Shown piece by piece: positions 1-8,148 of a DNA stretch of 64,000 nt. Positions within the stretch are counted from its first letter, which is position 1. Each line of letters begins with the position of its first letter. The notes under the pieces were generated by a model. It saw only the letters and a program-made list of their open reading frames with translations. It did no database searches and was not told where the DNA came from. The stretch comes from G963665005 sp963665005 (GTDB taxonomy: Bacteria > Bacillota > Clostridia > Christensenellales > SZUA-584): contig CAXXTQ010000001.1 of NCBI GenBank assembly GCA_963665005.2, forward strand, positions 1,984,001-2,048,000. The letters run 5' to 3'. The translations under genes and the position numbers were made by a program.

Positions 1-640
1 TATACGCCCAGATAATTACTAGTCCATAAGCATAGTCTTTATTTCTTATAATAGTTAATATTCCAATAATAGCACCAACGGCAAGAATAATTATTGTCCA
101 AATTGTTTCGGATATACCAAAACCATTCCAACCCCAGCTTACAAGAAGAGTTGTCACATTAGCAATTGCTGCAACGGTGATCCATCCAAAATAAATGCTG
201 AAAGGCAGTTTTATGAATAATTTTTCTTTTAGTGTAAGGTTCTCTTCCATAACAGCTTTCACAATAATAATAAGACAAATTAAAATGACAGCCATTAGAA
301 TCATAGACAAAAAGATAATGTCATAATGCCACGAAAAAATCCAAATCATATTTGCTATTGATGATATGCTGAAAACGATTCCTACTTTGTTTAATAACGC
401 TTTGCTTATACTGCCATTTTTATTGATAATTCCAAATTGATAAAACGTAAATCCTGCAAGCAGTAAATAAATAAGTCCCCAAATTGAGAAAGTAATCCCT
501 GCAGGTGCAAAAAGGTTTTGATATGAATCTGATACGCTGCCTGTATCAATGCCGTTTATAGGAAGTAGATTAGCCAACGCATTCACAACAACCATAGCGA
601 TAAAGGTTATAGCCACCAGCATTTTTATGCTTTTCTTCAT
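1..640 (-). CDS. TspO/MBR-like membrane protein, 3' end outside window
   Basis: A partial gene reading leftwards off the window edge; 213 codons are visible. It starts at the ATG complementary to 638-640, behind a strong AAGGAGGT site at about 649-658. The protein is almost entirely hydrophobic, with about seven membrane segments. It carries a FAPAGITFSIWGLIYLLL stretch near residue 45, which resembles the F-x-P-P-G-x-x-F motif of the TspO/MBR (tryptophan-rich sensory protein) family. Family members bind tetrapyrroles or other hydrophobic ligands in the membrane; the role here is inferred only from that resemblance. The end of the protein is not seen, so length cannot be judged. Confidence 0.6.
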   Translation of the reverse strand, partial: MKKSIKMLVAITFIAMVVVNALANLLPINGIDTGSVSDSYQNLFAPAGITFSIWGLIYLLLAGFTFYQFGIINKNGSISKALLNKVGIVFSISSIANMIWIFSWHYDIIFLSMILMAVILICLIIIVKAVMEENLTLKEKLFIKLPFSIYFGWITVAAIANVTTLLVSWGWNGFGISETIWTIIILAVGAIIGILTIIRNKDYAYGLVIIWAY

Positions 641-724
641 AATTAATTACCTCCTTTTTAAAAATTATAACATAAATATACTGAATGTAAATGTATTTAC
701 AAAAGTTTAGAATTAATCTAGTTC

Positions 725-1069
725 TTAAGGATTAAACTCAACATAATAGGCGTCATCCCCGGGAGATATAAGCGACTGTATCGGCGTTTCCATTTCAGTG
801 ACAAAGCCGGAGTTTTCGTTATCGCTTACGCGAGTTAGAAACTGTTCGTAATCCGAAACAACAACCGGCAACGCCACACTCTTGATCGAAGGTACTGGAG
901 TTGGTTCTGGTGTGGGTGTGGATGTCTGTTCAGGAGTCAGCGTCGGATCAGACACATTTATTAGAGTTTGGCCACACTCTGTTGGCGCTTGCGTTAATTC
1001 TCTATCGTCTGATACAGAGCACCCGCAAAACAAAACAATAATAAAAAATACGACGAATATTTTTTTCAT
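725..1069 (-). CDS. small predicted lipoprotein
   Basis: A 114-residue protein with a lipoprotein signal: a basic start (MKK), a hydrophobic stretch, and a lipobox ending in LFCGC, so Cys17 should be lipidated. After it comes a Thr/Pro-rich linker (repeated TPEPTP-type residues, about 43-62) and a short C-terminal part with no recognisable domain. A good site (AAGGAGT) precedes the ATG. It would be anchored on the outer face of the membrane. No function can be assigned; it may be a remnant of a longer solute-binding or sensory lipoprotein, because the region around it is full of broken genes. Confidence 0.6.
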   Translation of the reverse strand: MKKIFVVFFIIVLFCGCSVSDDRELTQAPTECGQTLINVSDPTLTPEQTSTPTPEPTPVPSIKSVALPVVVSDYEQFLTRVSDNENSGFVTEMETPIQSLISPGDDAYYVEFNP

Positions 1070-1140
1070 ATCAATAACTCCTTAGAGTTCTGTCTAGTTG
1101 ATTAAAATTGTATCATATTTCCATGCGATGTGTGAGAAAT

Positions 1141-1176
1141 TGGCTTAAGCACCATGTCGTTCGATCACTTAAGCCA
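1141..1176. repeat. 9-bp perfect inverted repeat
   Basis: TGGCTTAAG at 1141-1149 is repeated in inverse at 1168-1176, with an 18-nt spacer. It lies between the 725-1069 lipoprotein gene and a broken gene, just downstream of the latter in its reading direction. There is no clear T-run, so a terminator is possible but not certain. Confidence 0.4.
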
Positions 1177-1263
1177 CATAGTTACATTCAGTTTGGGATA
1201 ATATCAGCAAACGCATCATACAAAAAATAATATTAATGGATGCTGTTTGCCAAGTTAATGCTC

Positions 1264-1554
1264 TTATGCTTTGTCAGTACCACTAAATTGTTCGGTTTGT
1301 TTCTTCTTAATTGCTACAAATATTATTATCCCACCGACTATGACAAATCCTAATAATATTAAAATTATTTGCATATAACTATTGTTACTCATCTCTTGAT
1401 TTTCATAAACGATAACTACCTTATCTCAAGGCGATATATTTATATTACAGGAATTCCCTTCAACGTTATAAGCACTCCCTATTGTATATACAATTTTACC
1501 TGGGAATGTTATTGGAATTTTAACAGAGAGTTTTACTAGTACAATATCAAGCAC
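1264..1554 (-). pseudogene. remnant of a secreted or membrane protein, in-frame TGA
   Basis: An open frame of 97 codons on the minus strand with one internal TGA at 1426-1428 and no start codon at its upstream end, where two stops precede it. The upstream part (VKLSVKIPITFPGKIV and on) reads like an extracellular beta-rich domain. The downstream part, beginning at an ATG at 1390-1392, is a single hydrophobic helix (IILILLGFVIVGGIIIFVAI) followed by KKK. That is the usual C-terminal anchor of a Gram-positive surface protein. The frame across the stop is protein-like on both sides, so I read it as the decayed 3' end of a surface-protein gene. Confidence 0.5.
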
Positions 1555-1569
1555 TTACTAATATGCTTT

Positions 1570-2022
1570 TTACTTATTGCTTTCACCTCGTTCATCCTCT
1601 ATGCGCTTTATAAGACTTAGATATTCAGCTGCTGTTTTCTGAGGATTGATGTGGTTTGGGTACTTTCTTCTCATTCTTGTGTTTATCACAATGCTCCAGA
1701 CAAAAATAGCAATAAAAACTATTAATACAACGATTCCGCCAAAGTCAACAGTTTCATAAAGAGAAAAAAAGAACAATGGTATCAGCATTAAAAATGCACT
1801 GAATATCATCCAAGACAAAACTAACATAAATTTCACGTATATTTTTGCGCAATCAGAGCATCTAGGCACACTAAACTTGTATTGCTTGTAATTGTGAGAT
1901 GCTGCATCTTTGTACAATGTCTCGTTAACAACTGCACGGTAGGCATATTTCTTTTGGGCATCATTTGCTTTACAAAAAAAGCATTTTTGTAATATAGGAT
2001 GGTTATCATAATTTGTATTCAT
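1570..2022 (-). CDS. membrane protein with N-terminal zinc-ribbon-like cysteines (Zn-TM paralog 1)
   Basis: A 150-residue protein with CFFC near residue 14, VPRCSDC near residue 50, then two membrane helices (about 61-83 and 91-112) and a charged C-terminal tail. Two C-x-x-C pairs before a pair of helices suggest a small metal-binding knuckle on a membrane hairpin. The same layout, including VPRC-x-x-C, occurs in the gene at 13907-14434 and in the broken gene at 5876-6319, so this is a local three-member family. Good site (GAGGAGG) before the ATG. Function unknown; I do not recognise a named family. Confidence 0.65.
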   Translation of the reverse strand: MNTNYDNHPILQKCFFCKANDAQKKYAYRAVVNETLYKDAASHNYKQYKFSVPRCSDCAKIYVKFMLVLSWMIFSAFLMLIPLFFFSLYETVDFGGIVVLIVFIAIFVWSIVINTRMRRKYPNHINPQKTAAEYLSLIKRIEDERGESNK

Positions 2023-2124
2023 TTTTATCCCTCCTCAAATTTGCAAAGAATTTTATTGTTGGTTTTATGCTATTATTTAGTATGAACACCTGTTATAGGC
2101 AACTCACTCAACCCATTCATGGTT

Positions 2125-2163
2125 AGTATATCCGGTGTGGCAAATAATGTCACCGGATATACT
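2125..2163 (-). terminator. 13-bp hairpin after the 2175-3782 gene
   Basis: AGTATATCCGGTG at 2125-2137 pairs perfectly with CACCGGATATACT at 2151-2163, with a 13-nt loop. It starts 12 nt past the stop codon of the gene at 2175. No T-run follows on the minus strand, so it could be an RNA-stabilising hairpin rather than an intrinsic terminator. Confidence 0.5.
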
Positions 2164-2174
2164 ATTTCTAGTTA

Positions 2175-3782
2175 TTATTTCGGATAAACTTCCACAACTG
2201 GTTGTTCTGACAATCCGTCCATTGATAGCACATAAGGTGCTCCTAATAATTCACCGTTTTGTTTGAATACTATGAAAGTATCAAAAGTCGGAGTTGCTTC
2301 TGCTTCGCTTCCATCAGCAAATTTAACTATCGCTGCATCCGAGCCGTTGCCCGAGAAGTCCATCATATCCGCAAGGTTATAACCTTTGAACGTATCGCCG
2401 CCCGCTTCTATATCCTGCAGCTCAATACTCTGCCACACTAAATCGCTCATAATGTCAAAGTTGCCTGCGATATTAATTGTCCATGCCGGGCCAAGATCTT
2501 CATCAGCGTTTTGCGTATCGCCATTTTGATTGTCACCCGATGATATGAAAGACGAACTATCCATAAAGCTGTCAAATGTGTATATCCAGTATTCATAGAG
2601 GTTGAATTGCTCATCCGCCCCAATAGCCAGATGCATTATCAAGTCGCAGCTATCAATATCCGCAGCGTCCTGATATAAATCATATTCAAAATAGGCTTTA
2701 TTTTCTGCCGAACCATCCTCCCAGATAAACATGCGGATATTACCTTCGGCATCAAAAGCAAAGAAGAAGTAATAGATGGTATCGTCCTTAAGCTCCAGAT
2801 TGTTTGGCATAAAATCGGTTATTGGCATTTCAAAGAAGTTTGCGACATCAACAAACTTTACGCCGTCATCTCCAAACCAAAAATCAATTTCATCTAATGC
2901 ATCAAATGAAACTCTTGCGCCGTTTGATATATCCGATGCCGAAAACTTAACAACAACCGCTTGCTGAGGAATCTTTTCCATGCCCACATCCGACATACAA
3001 GTCATCAAGCTTGTATTAAATTTCGCACAAGCACCGTTCTCTTCGCCGAAGATTTCCAGCCTTTGCATGTCTGCGTTATATCCCTTTTTTACGCCGCCGC
3101 CGAATTCTCCGCCATCGTTTTCAGAAAAGCCACCGCTTCCTTCGCTCCATAGCTCCTGAGGATTTGCAAGCATGGAATACAGCACATCATCTTTACTTAT
3201 TGGACGAACCAAATCATATCCGTCAAGAGCCATCTCGCCCTTTTGCATAATGAACTGCGCCCAGTATTCTTTCATATCGTCCGGTACATATATCACAACA
3301 TTTGGATTGTCCCATGTGTAACCAAATACATCATCGCCAAAGGAAGGTGTGCTGTTAAAATGCATATCAATTTTTGAATCGTTATCAAAATCGCCGCACT
3401 TAAAGAAACATCTGAAATCTAGAGAACTTACACTATTGCCAACCGCAACATTTTTCAGATTTGTGCAGAAAGCAAAAGCGTAATCGCCGATAACTGTCAC
3501 TTCATCGCTGACAATGACATTCTCAATTTCCGGCAAAAACTCTGCCCAGGGCGCATTGCTTGTCGTTCCGTCAAAGTCCGGCGCGTCCGGCTCAAACGCA
3601 CCCATATCAGCGTTAACATACAGCGTATGGGTTGATGCGTCGTACTCCCAGTCGGACTTCGATTCAGGCGTCTGTTCCGCCGTCTGTTCGGGCGTCTGCT
3701 CCGGCTCTGCTTTCTGTCCCGCGCATGCCGCCATGCTAAAAAGCATTATTGCCGCAAGCATTACCCATAATAGTTTTTTCAT
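2175..3782 (-). CDS. large lipoprotein with N-terminal leucine-rich-repeat segment
   Basis: A 535-residue predicted lipoprotein. The signal sequence ends in a lipobox (FSMAACAG, Cys about residue 20), followed by an acidic Glu/Thr/Pro linker with repeated EQTPEQT. Residues about 47-135 resemble one or two BspA-type LRR units (VIGDYAFAFCTNLKNVAVGNSV). The rest is an acidic beta-rich region without a motif I know. A strong AGGAGGAT site precedes the ATG and a hairpin follows the stop. It would sit on the outer membrane face. BspA-like repeats usually mediate protein or matrix binding; the ligand is unknown. Confidence 0.7.
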   Translation of the reverse strand: MKKLLWVMLAAIMLFSMAACAGQKAEPEQTPEQTAEQTPESKSDWEYDASTHTLYVNADMGAFEPDAPDFDGTTSNAPWAEFLPEIENVIVSDEVTVIGDYAFAFCTNLKNVAVGNSVSSLDFRCFFKCGDFDNDSKIDMHFNSTPSFGDDVFGYTWDNPNVVIYVPDDMKEYWAQFIMQKGEMALDGYDLVRPISKDDVLYSMLANPQELWSEGSGGFSENDGGEFGGGVKKGYNADMQRLEIFGEENGACAKFNTSLMTCMSDVGMEKIPQQAVVVKFSASDISNGARVSFDALDEIDFWFGDDGVKFVDVANFFEMPITDFMPNNLELKDDTIYYFFFAFDAEGNIRMFIWEDGSAENKAYFEYDLYQDAADIDSCDLIMHLAIGADEQFNLYEYWIYTFDSFMDSSSFISSGDNQNGDTQNADEDLGPAWTINIAGNFDIMSDLVWQSIELQDIEAGGDTFKGYNLADMMDFSGNGSDAAIVKFADGSEAEATPTFDTFIVFKQNGELLGAPYVLSMDGLSEQPVVEVYPK

Positions 3783-3858
3783 ATTGTTTATCCTCCTAAA
3801 TATACATAAGTTTTTAAGCTGTCTTATTTATGTGTATAGTGAGTCTATAGCTACCTGA

Positions 3859-4484
3859 TTAACTATCAAGCTGCTTCTCATCAGTTATTCTATCTTCGTC
3901 TTCTAATACACCTAAGTCATCAAGAAATTCGTAGTACTCATCTAAAACAAATAGTATATATTCTGTTTTCAGCTCGGCTTCTCTATCCTCAATTATATCT
4001 GTCATAATTTCTTCTACAAGTTTTTGAGTGCTTTTTTCATCACTATAACTTGGTTCATCATCTATTTCAGAAAACACTTCAGTTAACACATATTCCATAT
4101 AATATGCAGCAAACGTTTTTCTTCTGGAGTATGTGTTTATAAATGTTATCGGTAACTCTGTCTTTTTGTACGCAATTGTAATATCGCCATCTTCTTTTAT
4201 GTCAACTTAAAATCTACAGAAACATCTTTGTTTATAAGCGTTAAGACTGTTCCGTCAAACTCATAATCAAGTCTATATTCAGTTCTTTTTTGATTGGTGT
4301 AATACATAGTTAACGTGCACTTATCACTGCTAAGGAAGTCACTCTTTCCAAACTCCATGTCAATCATTCCAAACTCGTCATACCACCAATCTCCTTGCAG
4401 CTTTTCCTTATGCGGGTCACTTGCACATTCAGCTAATTTTAAAACCATAATTACTGCAAGTATTAATATAGTTAATCATTTCAT
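3859..4484 (-). pseudogene. lipoprotein gene broken by a TGA at codon 3 and a frameshift
   Basis: A good ribosome site (AGGAGAT) leads to an ATG at 4482-4484, then AAA and a TGA at 4476-4478. After the TGA the frame runs on through a hydrophobic signal-like stretch (LTILILAVIMVLKLAEC) and a small beta-rich domain to a stop at 4197. Near 4206 the coding signal jumps frame. Starting at VDIKEDGD it continues through 3859 as an acidic C-terminal part ending near DEKQLDS. Restoring one base near 4206 and replacing the TGA (CGA would give MKRL, as in the neighbour at 4786) yields one lipoprotein of about 208 residues. It resembles the lipoprotein at 4786-5601 in the signal sequence only. Either an old pseudogene or, less likely, assembly errors. 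Confidence 0.6.
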
Positions 4485-4563
4485 TTTTATCTCCTAAAAT
4501 TTTATCATTCATAGCAAGCAACATAGACAAAATCGCTTACTTTAAAATCACATATATATTATA

Positions 4564-4785
4564 TCACTGCACTTTTCCATTCCCGCTGATGACCTCAATG
4601 GTGTATATGTTTGATTGAAATGCTTCATCCTTATTCGCTTTAAAATAGTCTTTTACCCTATTAGCATCTTGAGCGACCACTAGGGGCGCCTCTTCTATCA
4701 AACGCACATTGAATGAGTAGCCCAAGCTACTTTGGGTAGCATGATTACATCGCCAATCTTGATTCAGTCTATAACTACATAATAA
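4564..4785 (-). pseudogene. 3' gene remnant downstream of a lipoprotein gene
   Basis: An open stretch of 74 codons that begins directly after the TAA of the 4786-5601 gene and in the same frame. It ends at a TGA at 4564-4566. It reads as a protein tail with good composition (for example ANRVKDYFKANKDEAFQSN), but has no start codon or ribosome site. It may be the end of a lost gene, or a C-terminal extension of the upstream lipoprotein cut off by a TAA. Confidence 0.4.
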
Positions 4786-5601
4786 TTAATTTCTAACACC
4801 TTTATATATTTCAGTCATTTCATTCTTAGTCATCTTAACAAACAGTCCATCATCTCCTACGGTTTCCACAATAATAGCATCTCTGTTTTCATCTAAATAG
4901 AAGAAACTTTTCTCTTCAATTTTTGTTATTACTTCGCCATTTTCATTTTCAAACTTAATAGTTTCGTTATCTATTGCCTCAAACGGAATATTTTCAAATA
5001 TAACATTACCATCCATATATCCAGTGACTTTGCCATCTTTAAAATCAAAAGCAATTCCTTGAGCAGCAATAATTGGGTCAATAATATCTACAATAAGCCC
5101 ACCCTTAGCACACAAATACCAAAAACCTTCTAAACGTTCTTCTAGTCTGTGTGTTTTACTAATATATAAAGTTGATTTGTATTCTCGAGGTACATATTTA
5201 TTGTATATTTCTCCATCTTCGCCTGGCATATGATATGTTTTTGTATCTTCAATCTTGATACTGATTGGGCATCTGTCTACTTCACATTCAATGTAAACTG
5301 TATCATCTGAATAACTTTCTATTTCAGTTGTAATATTATGTTTCTCAAATGCTTCAGTATAATATTCAAGCAATTTGTCCAATTTCATGTCACTTCCGAA
5401 GTAGACAATATTAAATCTATCATCCTCAGTCGGTACTCTATAAAATACAGCATCATCTGGAATGGGAATCTCGTCAGGTAATAGGTCAGAGTTTATGTTA
5501 TAGCCTGTAGTAAATTCAGCAGGTGCAGGGTCAAAAACACTGCAAGCGGCAAAGCCAAATACCAGCGCAATCACGATCATCAATATCAATAGTCTTTTCA
5601 T
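4786..5601 (-). CDS. predicted lipoprotein, two-domain
   Basis: A 271-residue protein with a clear lipoprotein signal (MKRLLILMIVIALVFGFAAC; Cys20 lipidated). Residues about 40-155 form an alpha/beta domain of unknown type (PIPDDAVFYRVPTEDDRFNIVYFGSD). Residues about 155-265 form a beta-rich domain beginning LEGFWYL, with the look of the short lipocalin-like units of clostridial lipoproteins. Strong AAGGAGAT site. The downstream stretch is a gene remnant in the same frame. Likely extracytoplasmic; function unknown. Confidence 0.65.
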   Translation of the reverse strand: MKRLLILMIVIALVFGFAACSVFDPAPAEFTTGYNINSDLLPDEIPIPDDAVFYRVPTEDDRFNIVYFGSDMKLDKLLEYYTEAFEKHNITTEIESYSDDTVYIECEVDRCPISIKIEDTKTYHMPGEDGEIYNKYVPREYKSTLYISKTHRLEERLEGFWYLCAKGGLIVDIIDPIIAAQGIAFDFKDGKVTGYMDGNVIFENIPFEAIDNETIKFENENGEVITKIEEKSFFYLDENRDAIIVETVGDDGLFVKMTKNEMTEIYKGVRN

Positions 5602-5612
5602 TTTATATCTCC

Positions 5613-5726
5613 TTAATTATTCTTTATAGCCTGCTTAGTAAAGCCTAAACTTGGTTTGCTCCAAATTTTTTCCTCTATTTTTGGCCATTCATGTCCGTTC
5701 TCCATAACGAAATTCGTTTTCGCCAT
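5613..5726 (-). CDS. possible 37-residue small protein
   Basis: A short frame starting at the ATG complementary to 5724-5726, preceded by GCGAGGT ten bases upstream, and ending just before the 4786-5601 gene. The product (starting MAKTNFVMENGHEWPK) is charged and Trp-containing, with no signal or membrane segment. It lies next to gene fragments and could be one itself. Low certainty. Confidence 0.3.
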   Translation of the reverse strand: MAKTNFVMENGHEWPKIEEKIWSKPSLGFTKQAIKNN

Positions 5727-5773
5727 AGTGATGACCTCGCAATTATTATATTTTTGGTTGCCCAAGCATTCCC

Positions 5774-5830
5774 AGCAGTGCGTTTATACTTTCCCTGGAT
5801 ATGCGTTTTTCAGATATGCCGCCTGCCGCC
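5774..5830. repeat. 57-bp repeat, copy 1
   Basis: Aligns without gaps with 7974-8030 with about eight mismatches by my hand count. In both places the minus strand encodes E-K-R-I-S-(R/K)-E-S-I-N. Here it is a loose fragment ending in a TAA at about 5750; in the other copy it runs into a broken LRR gene. Confidence 0.55.
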
Positions 5831-5875
5831 AGATTTCTGTTATTTCTTCGCATCCTGCGAACCATCCATGCGCTC

Positions 5876-6319
5876 TCATACGAGTGCCAAAGAGCGTTTG
5901 CTGTATGCGCTTTTTCCGTTCCACCATGTGCGAAATTCGATCATCCGCCGCATCGTCCCATTGTATGCTTTGTCATACAGTTTTTCACGGAACGGGTTTA
6001 TGATTATTGGCAAAAACACTGCAAGCCCCCAGACGAACAATACCGCCCAAAATATGAAAACACCGATCACCTCGTTATCGCCCAGAGCCATTACGCCGAA
6101 TGTAATGAGCATAAACAAAAACACCGCAAGGCTCAGTACCGCAAACGCGCGCAGCCTCTTTAGGCGCTTAGTAATGCAATCTTTTCAGAGAAAATACTCC
6201 GCCACGCTCACGTTTTGTTCGTAGCGCACCATTGTCACATCCTCATATTCCGCTTTTTGGTGATACCATCTCGCGATCCGACCGACCGATTTGTCCTTTT
6301 TGCACTTGCTGCAAATCAT
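5876..6319 (-). pseudogene. Zn-TM paralog 3 with an in-frame TGA at a conserved cysteine position
   Basis: Starts at the ATG complementary to 6317-6319 behind AAGGAGGA. Reads MICSKCKKDK, then a 38-residue linker, then a TGA (6185-6187, codon 45) followed by KDC, two membrane helices (about 60-102) and a tail ending at a natural TGA at 5876-5878. Total 147 codons before the stop, close to the 150 residues of the 1570-2022 paralog. The TGA falls exactly where the paralogs have the first Cys of the second C-x-x-C. Most simply it is a Cys-to-stop mutation in a decaying gene; selenocysteine is a less likely alternative, discussed in the findings. An internal restart at 6122-6124 would give only the membrane half. 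Confidence 0.6.
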
Positions 6320-6432
6320 TTTGTTTCCTCCTTATAGATTGATAAATTTTTTATCTCAACTACCGCCGAATCGGATATTTTAACCAAACCATGTGCATCA
6401 AGATTCACTCCCTCGATATGTAATCGGACACG

Positions 6433-7260
6433 TTATGTTTGTTTTCCGTGGCTTCCCGCGCTTATGCTCGGCCCGTCTGCCCGCTGCTTTTTTGTCTTGT
6501 TATATCCCCTCAGTCCGATAACAGCGGAAGCGATCAGCGCAAGCGAAGGCAGGATAAGCAACACCGCGCTTTGGTCTTGGTACGCAAGCGATACGCTTGC
6601 AAAAAGAAGCGCAAGAAGGCTGCTTGTCAAAATGTATACGCCGCCCTGCAATCGGTTGAACAGCAGCACAATTGCACCGATAAATGAAAATATCAAAATA
6701 AATATGAGAATCGCAGTAATATCAAATGTACTTGAATCAAATAAATCTTCTCTAAACATTTCTATAAGTGTAATGATCCCTATTAGCGCATTGGCAAGGC
6801 CGCCTAAAAGAGCGAAAACAGAGTTTGTAATATTGCTTATATTTCTCTCTCTTACTATTGCGCCCATATCGAAATCATCCAGTTCATAAGGATTTTTCTT
6901 TGATATCAGCGTCATAATGCCCCGCGCTATAATAGCTAAGATGCTTAAGCTGACAAGAGCGAAAACCGGGATCAGTTCTAATTTATGGTAATGGAACACT
7001 TTAATAATTGTATGGGTTAAGGGGAAAAAGCCGCAAGCTAAACCAATTATTATCGTCCACACTCCGTTTGCTACTGTCTGTGCTCTCCTAGCCCTGTATG
7101 TAAGCCACAGCAGGACAAAGGCCAGAATGAGCAAAACGAACATGATAGCTCCTTGTCCGCCGCTGCCGCCATCATCTATCACACTGACCATACTACTAAT
7201 GTATATAACAATCAGCAGTACACTCGCTATAATCCCCATAATAAAATTTGTTTTCTTCAT
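6433..7260 (-). CDS. eight-helix membrane protein (8TM paralog A)
   Basis: A 275-residue hydrophobic protein with about eight membrane helices in two groups of four. A charged cytoplasmic loop separates the groups (residues about 118-140) and the C-terminal tail is Lys/Gly-rich. Each half has a G-G-x-x-N-A-x-I-G-type or related helix, which suggests an internal duplication. It is a clear paralog of the gene at 14491-15291 in length, topology and details such as the LLFNRL / LYFNRL segment before helix 7. Both genes lie directly upstream of a Zn-TM gene. Good site (AGAGAGG). It faintly recalls DUF4064-type proteins, but I would not assign that family without a search. Confidence 0.6.
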   Translation of the reverse strand: MKKTNFIMGIIASVLLIVIYISSMVSVIDDGGSGGQGAIMFVLLILAFVLLWLTYRARRAQTVANGVWTIIIGLACGFFPLTHTIIKVFHYHKLELIPVFALVSLSILAIIARGIMTLISKKNPYELDDFDMGAIVRERNISNITNSVFALLGGLANALIGIITLIEMFREDLFDSSTFDITAILIFILIFSFIGAIVLLFNRLQGGVYILTSSLLALLFASVSLAYQDQSAVLLILPSLALIASAVIGLRGYNKTKKQRADGPSISAGSHGKQT

Positions 7261-7331
7261 AACATTACCTCTCTTTTTTAAATAACAATCTATTCAATTT
7301 CATTGTATTTAGCAGCCGCCGGGCATAAAGT

Positions 7332-7769
7332 CTATTTTCCCCCAACCAGATGCGCAAGCTGCATCTGCACCCCTAAAAGCTGATAATGGTAAAGCGCCTG
7401 CGGACGCGCGGCAAGCTGGCTCATGATCAGTTCATTGGCGCCAGAAGTGCTGCCAAGGCTGGCAATCAGCGATTGGGTATACGCGGGATCTTCAAGCAGC
7501 GTATCGCTCAGAGCCATATCCATAATCTGCTCTTTTGCGGACTGCGCAGTATCCTGCGTATATACCCGCTGCCCGCCCAGACGATAAAAAGTAATATCTG
7601 GATTCCCCGAATATAGTGCGATCGTTTCCTCCAATGCGGCCAGTGCTTCGGATGTTCTTTTATTCAGCGCAATTTGCAGTCCTCTTTGGTCTCCGCTTTT
7701 CAGCATTGTTAAAAGCTGTTCGTCCGGGTCTGTCTTTACACGTTCTCTTCTCTTTGCGTTATCTATCAT
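7332..7769 (-). CDS. helical protein of unknown function, coupled to an LRR gene fragment
   Basis: 145 residues, soluble, mainly helical, with no signal or membrane segment. Its ATG overlaps the TGA of the broken LRR gene upstream (ATGA), and its ribosome site (GGAAGG) lies inside that gene, so the two were once translated together. Leu/Ala/Gln-rich segments in the C-terminal half (for example LIMSQLAARPQALYHYQLL) suggest a helical bundle. I do not recognise the family. It belongs to the eroded copy of the kinase module. Confidence 0.55.
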   Translation of the reverse strand: MIDNAKRRERVKTDPDEQLLTMLKSGDQRGLQIALNKRTSEALAALEETIALYSGNPDITFYRLGGQRVYTQDTAQSAKEQIMDMALSDTLLEDPAYTQSLIASLGSTSGANELIMSQLAARPQALYHYQLLGVQMQLAHLVGGK

Positions 7770-8029
7770 CGTATTTTACCTTCCAAGTAGTTGCATCTGT
7801 CAAAAGCTTCATCATGTATTGCTTCAATCCCCTTCGGCAGCTTTATTTTTTCTAGCCTAATGCAATTCATAAATGCCCGTCCACTTATTGCCTTAACAGA
7901 ATCCGGTATGTCGATTTCTCATAAATGTTCACATGTACGAAATGCCTCTCTAGGTATGGATCTTCTTTTCCATAGCAAAGTGTTTATACTTTCCTTTGAT
8001 ATGCGTTTTTCAAATATGCCGCTTGCTGC
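7766..8029 (-). pseudogene. fragment of a BspA-type LRR gene with in-frame TGA
   Basis: An 88-codon frame without a start, carrying a TGA at 7919-7921. From there on it is a textbook LRR_5 pattern: (stop)-EIDIPDSVKAI, RAFMNCIRLEKIKLPKGIEAI, EAFDRC. These units closely match those of the gene at 9347-10759, where the residue corresponding to the stop is Arg. The 5' end is lost: a TAG precedes the open stretch, and the first part lies in the 57-bp repeat. The final TGA overlaps the start of the 7332-7769 gene. Confidence 0.65.
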
Positions 8030-8030
8030 C
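7974..8030. repeat. 57-bp repeat, copy 2
   Basis: Second copy of the segment at 5774-5830, gap-free alignment. Here it lies at the broken 5' edge of an LRR gene fragment, so it may mark the end point of a past duplication or deletion. Confidence 0.55.
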
Positions 8031-8148
8031 TATGCTTACAAAGGCACCTTGTTATCCAATATGTTTATAAAGGAAGCGTTTTGGTATCGCCGTCATCAAG
8101 ACCAAAGAAATACGTTATAGTAAGCAACGATCCCTAACGCCTAATTTT

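Noticed and set aside
1264..8029. An alternative genetic code (TGA read as an amino acid) for the whole genome
   Set aside because: TGA ends normal genes here (Dabb gene at 42627, Zn-TM stop at 5876), and core proteins contain no in-frame TGA.
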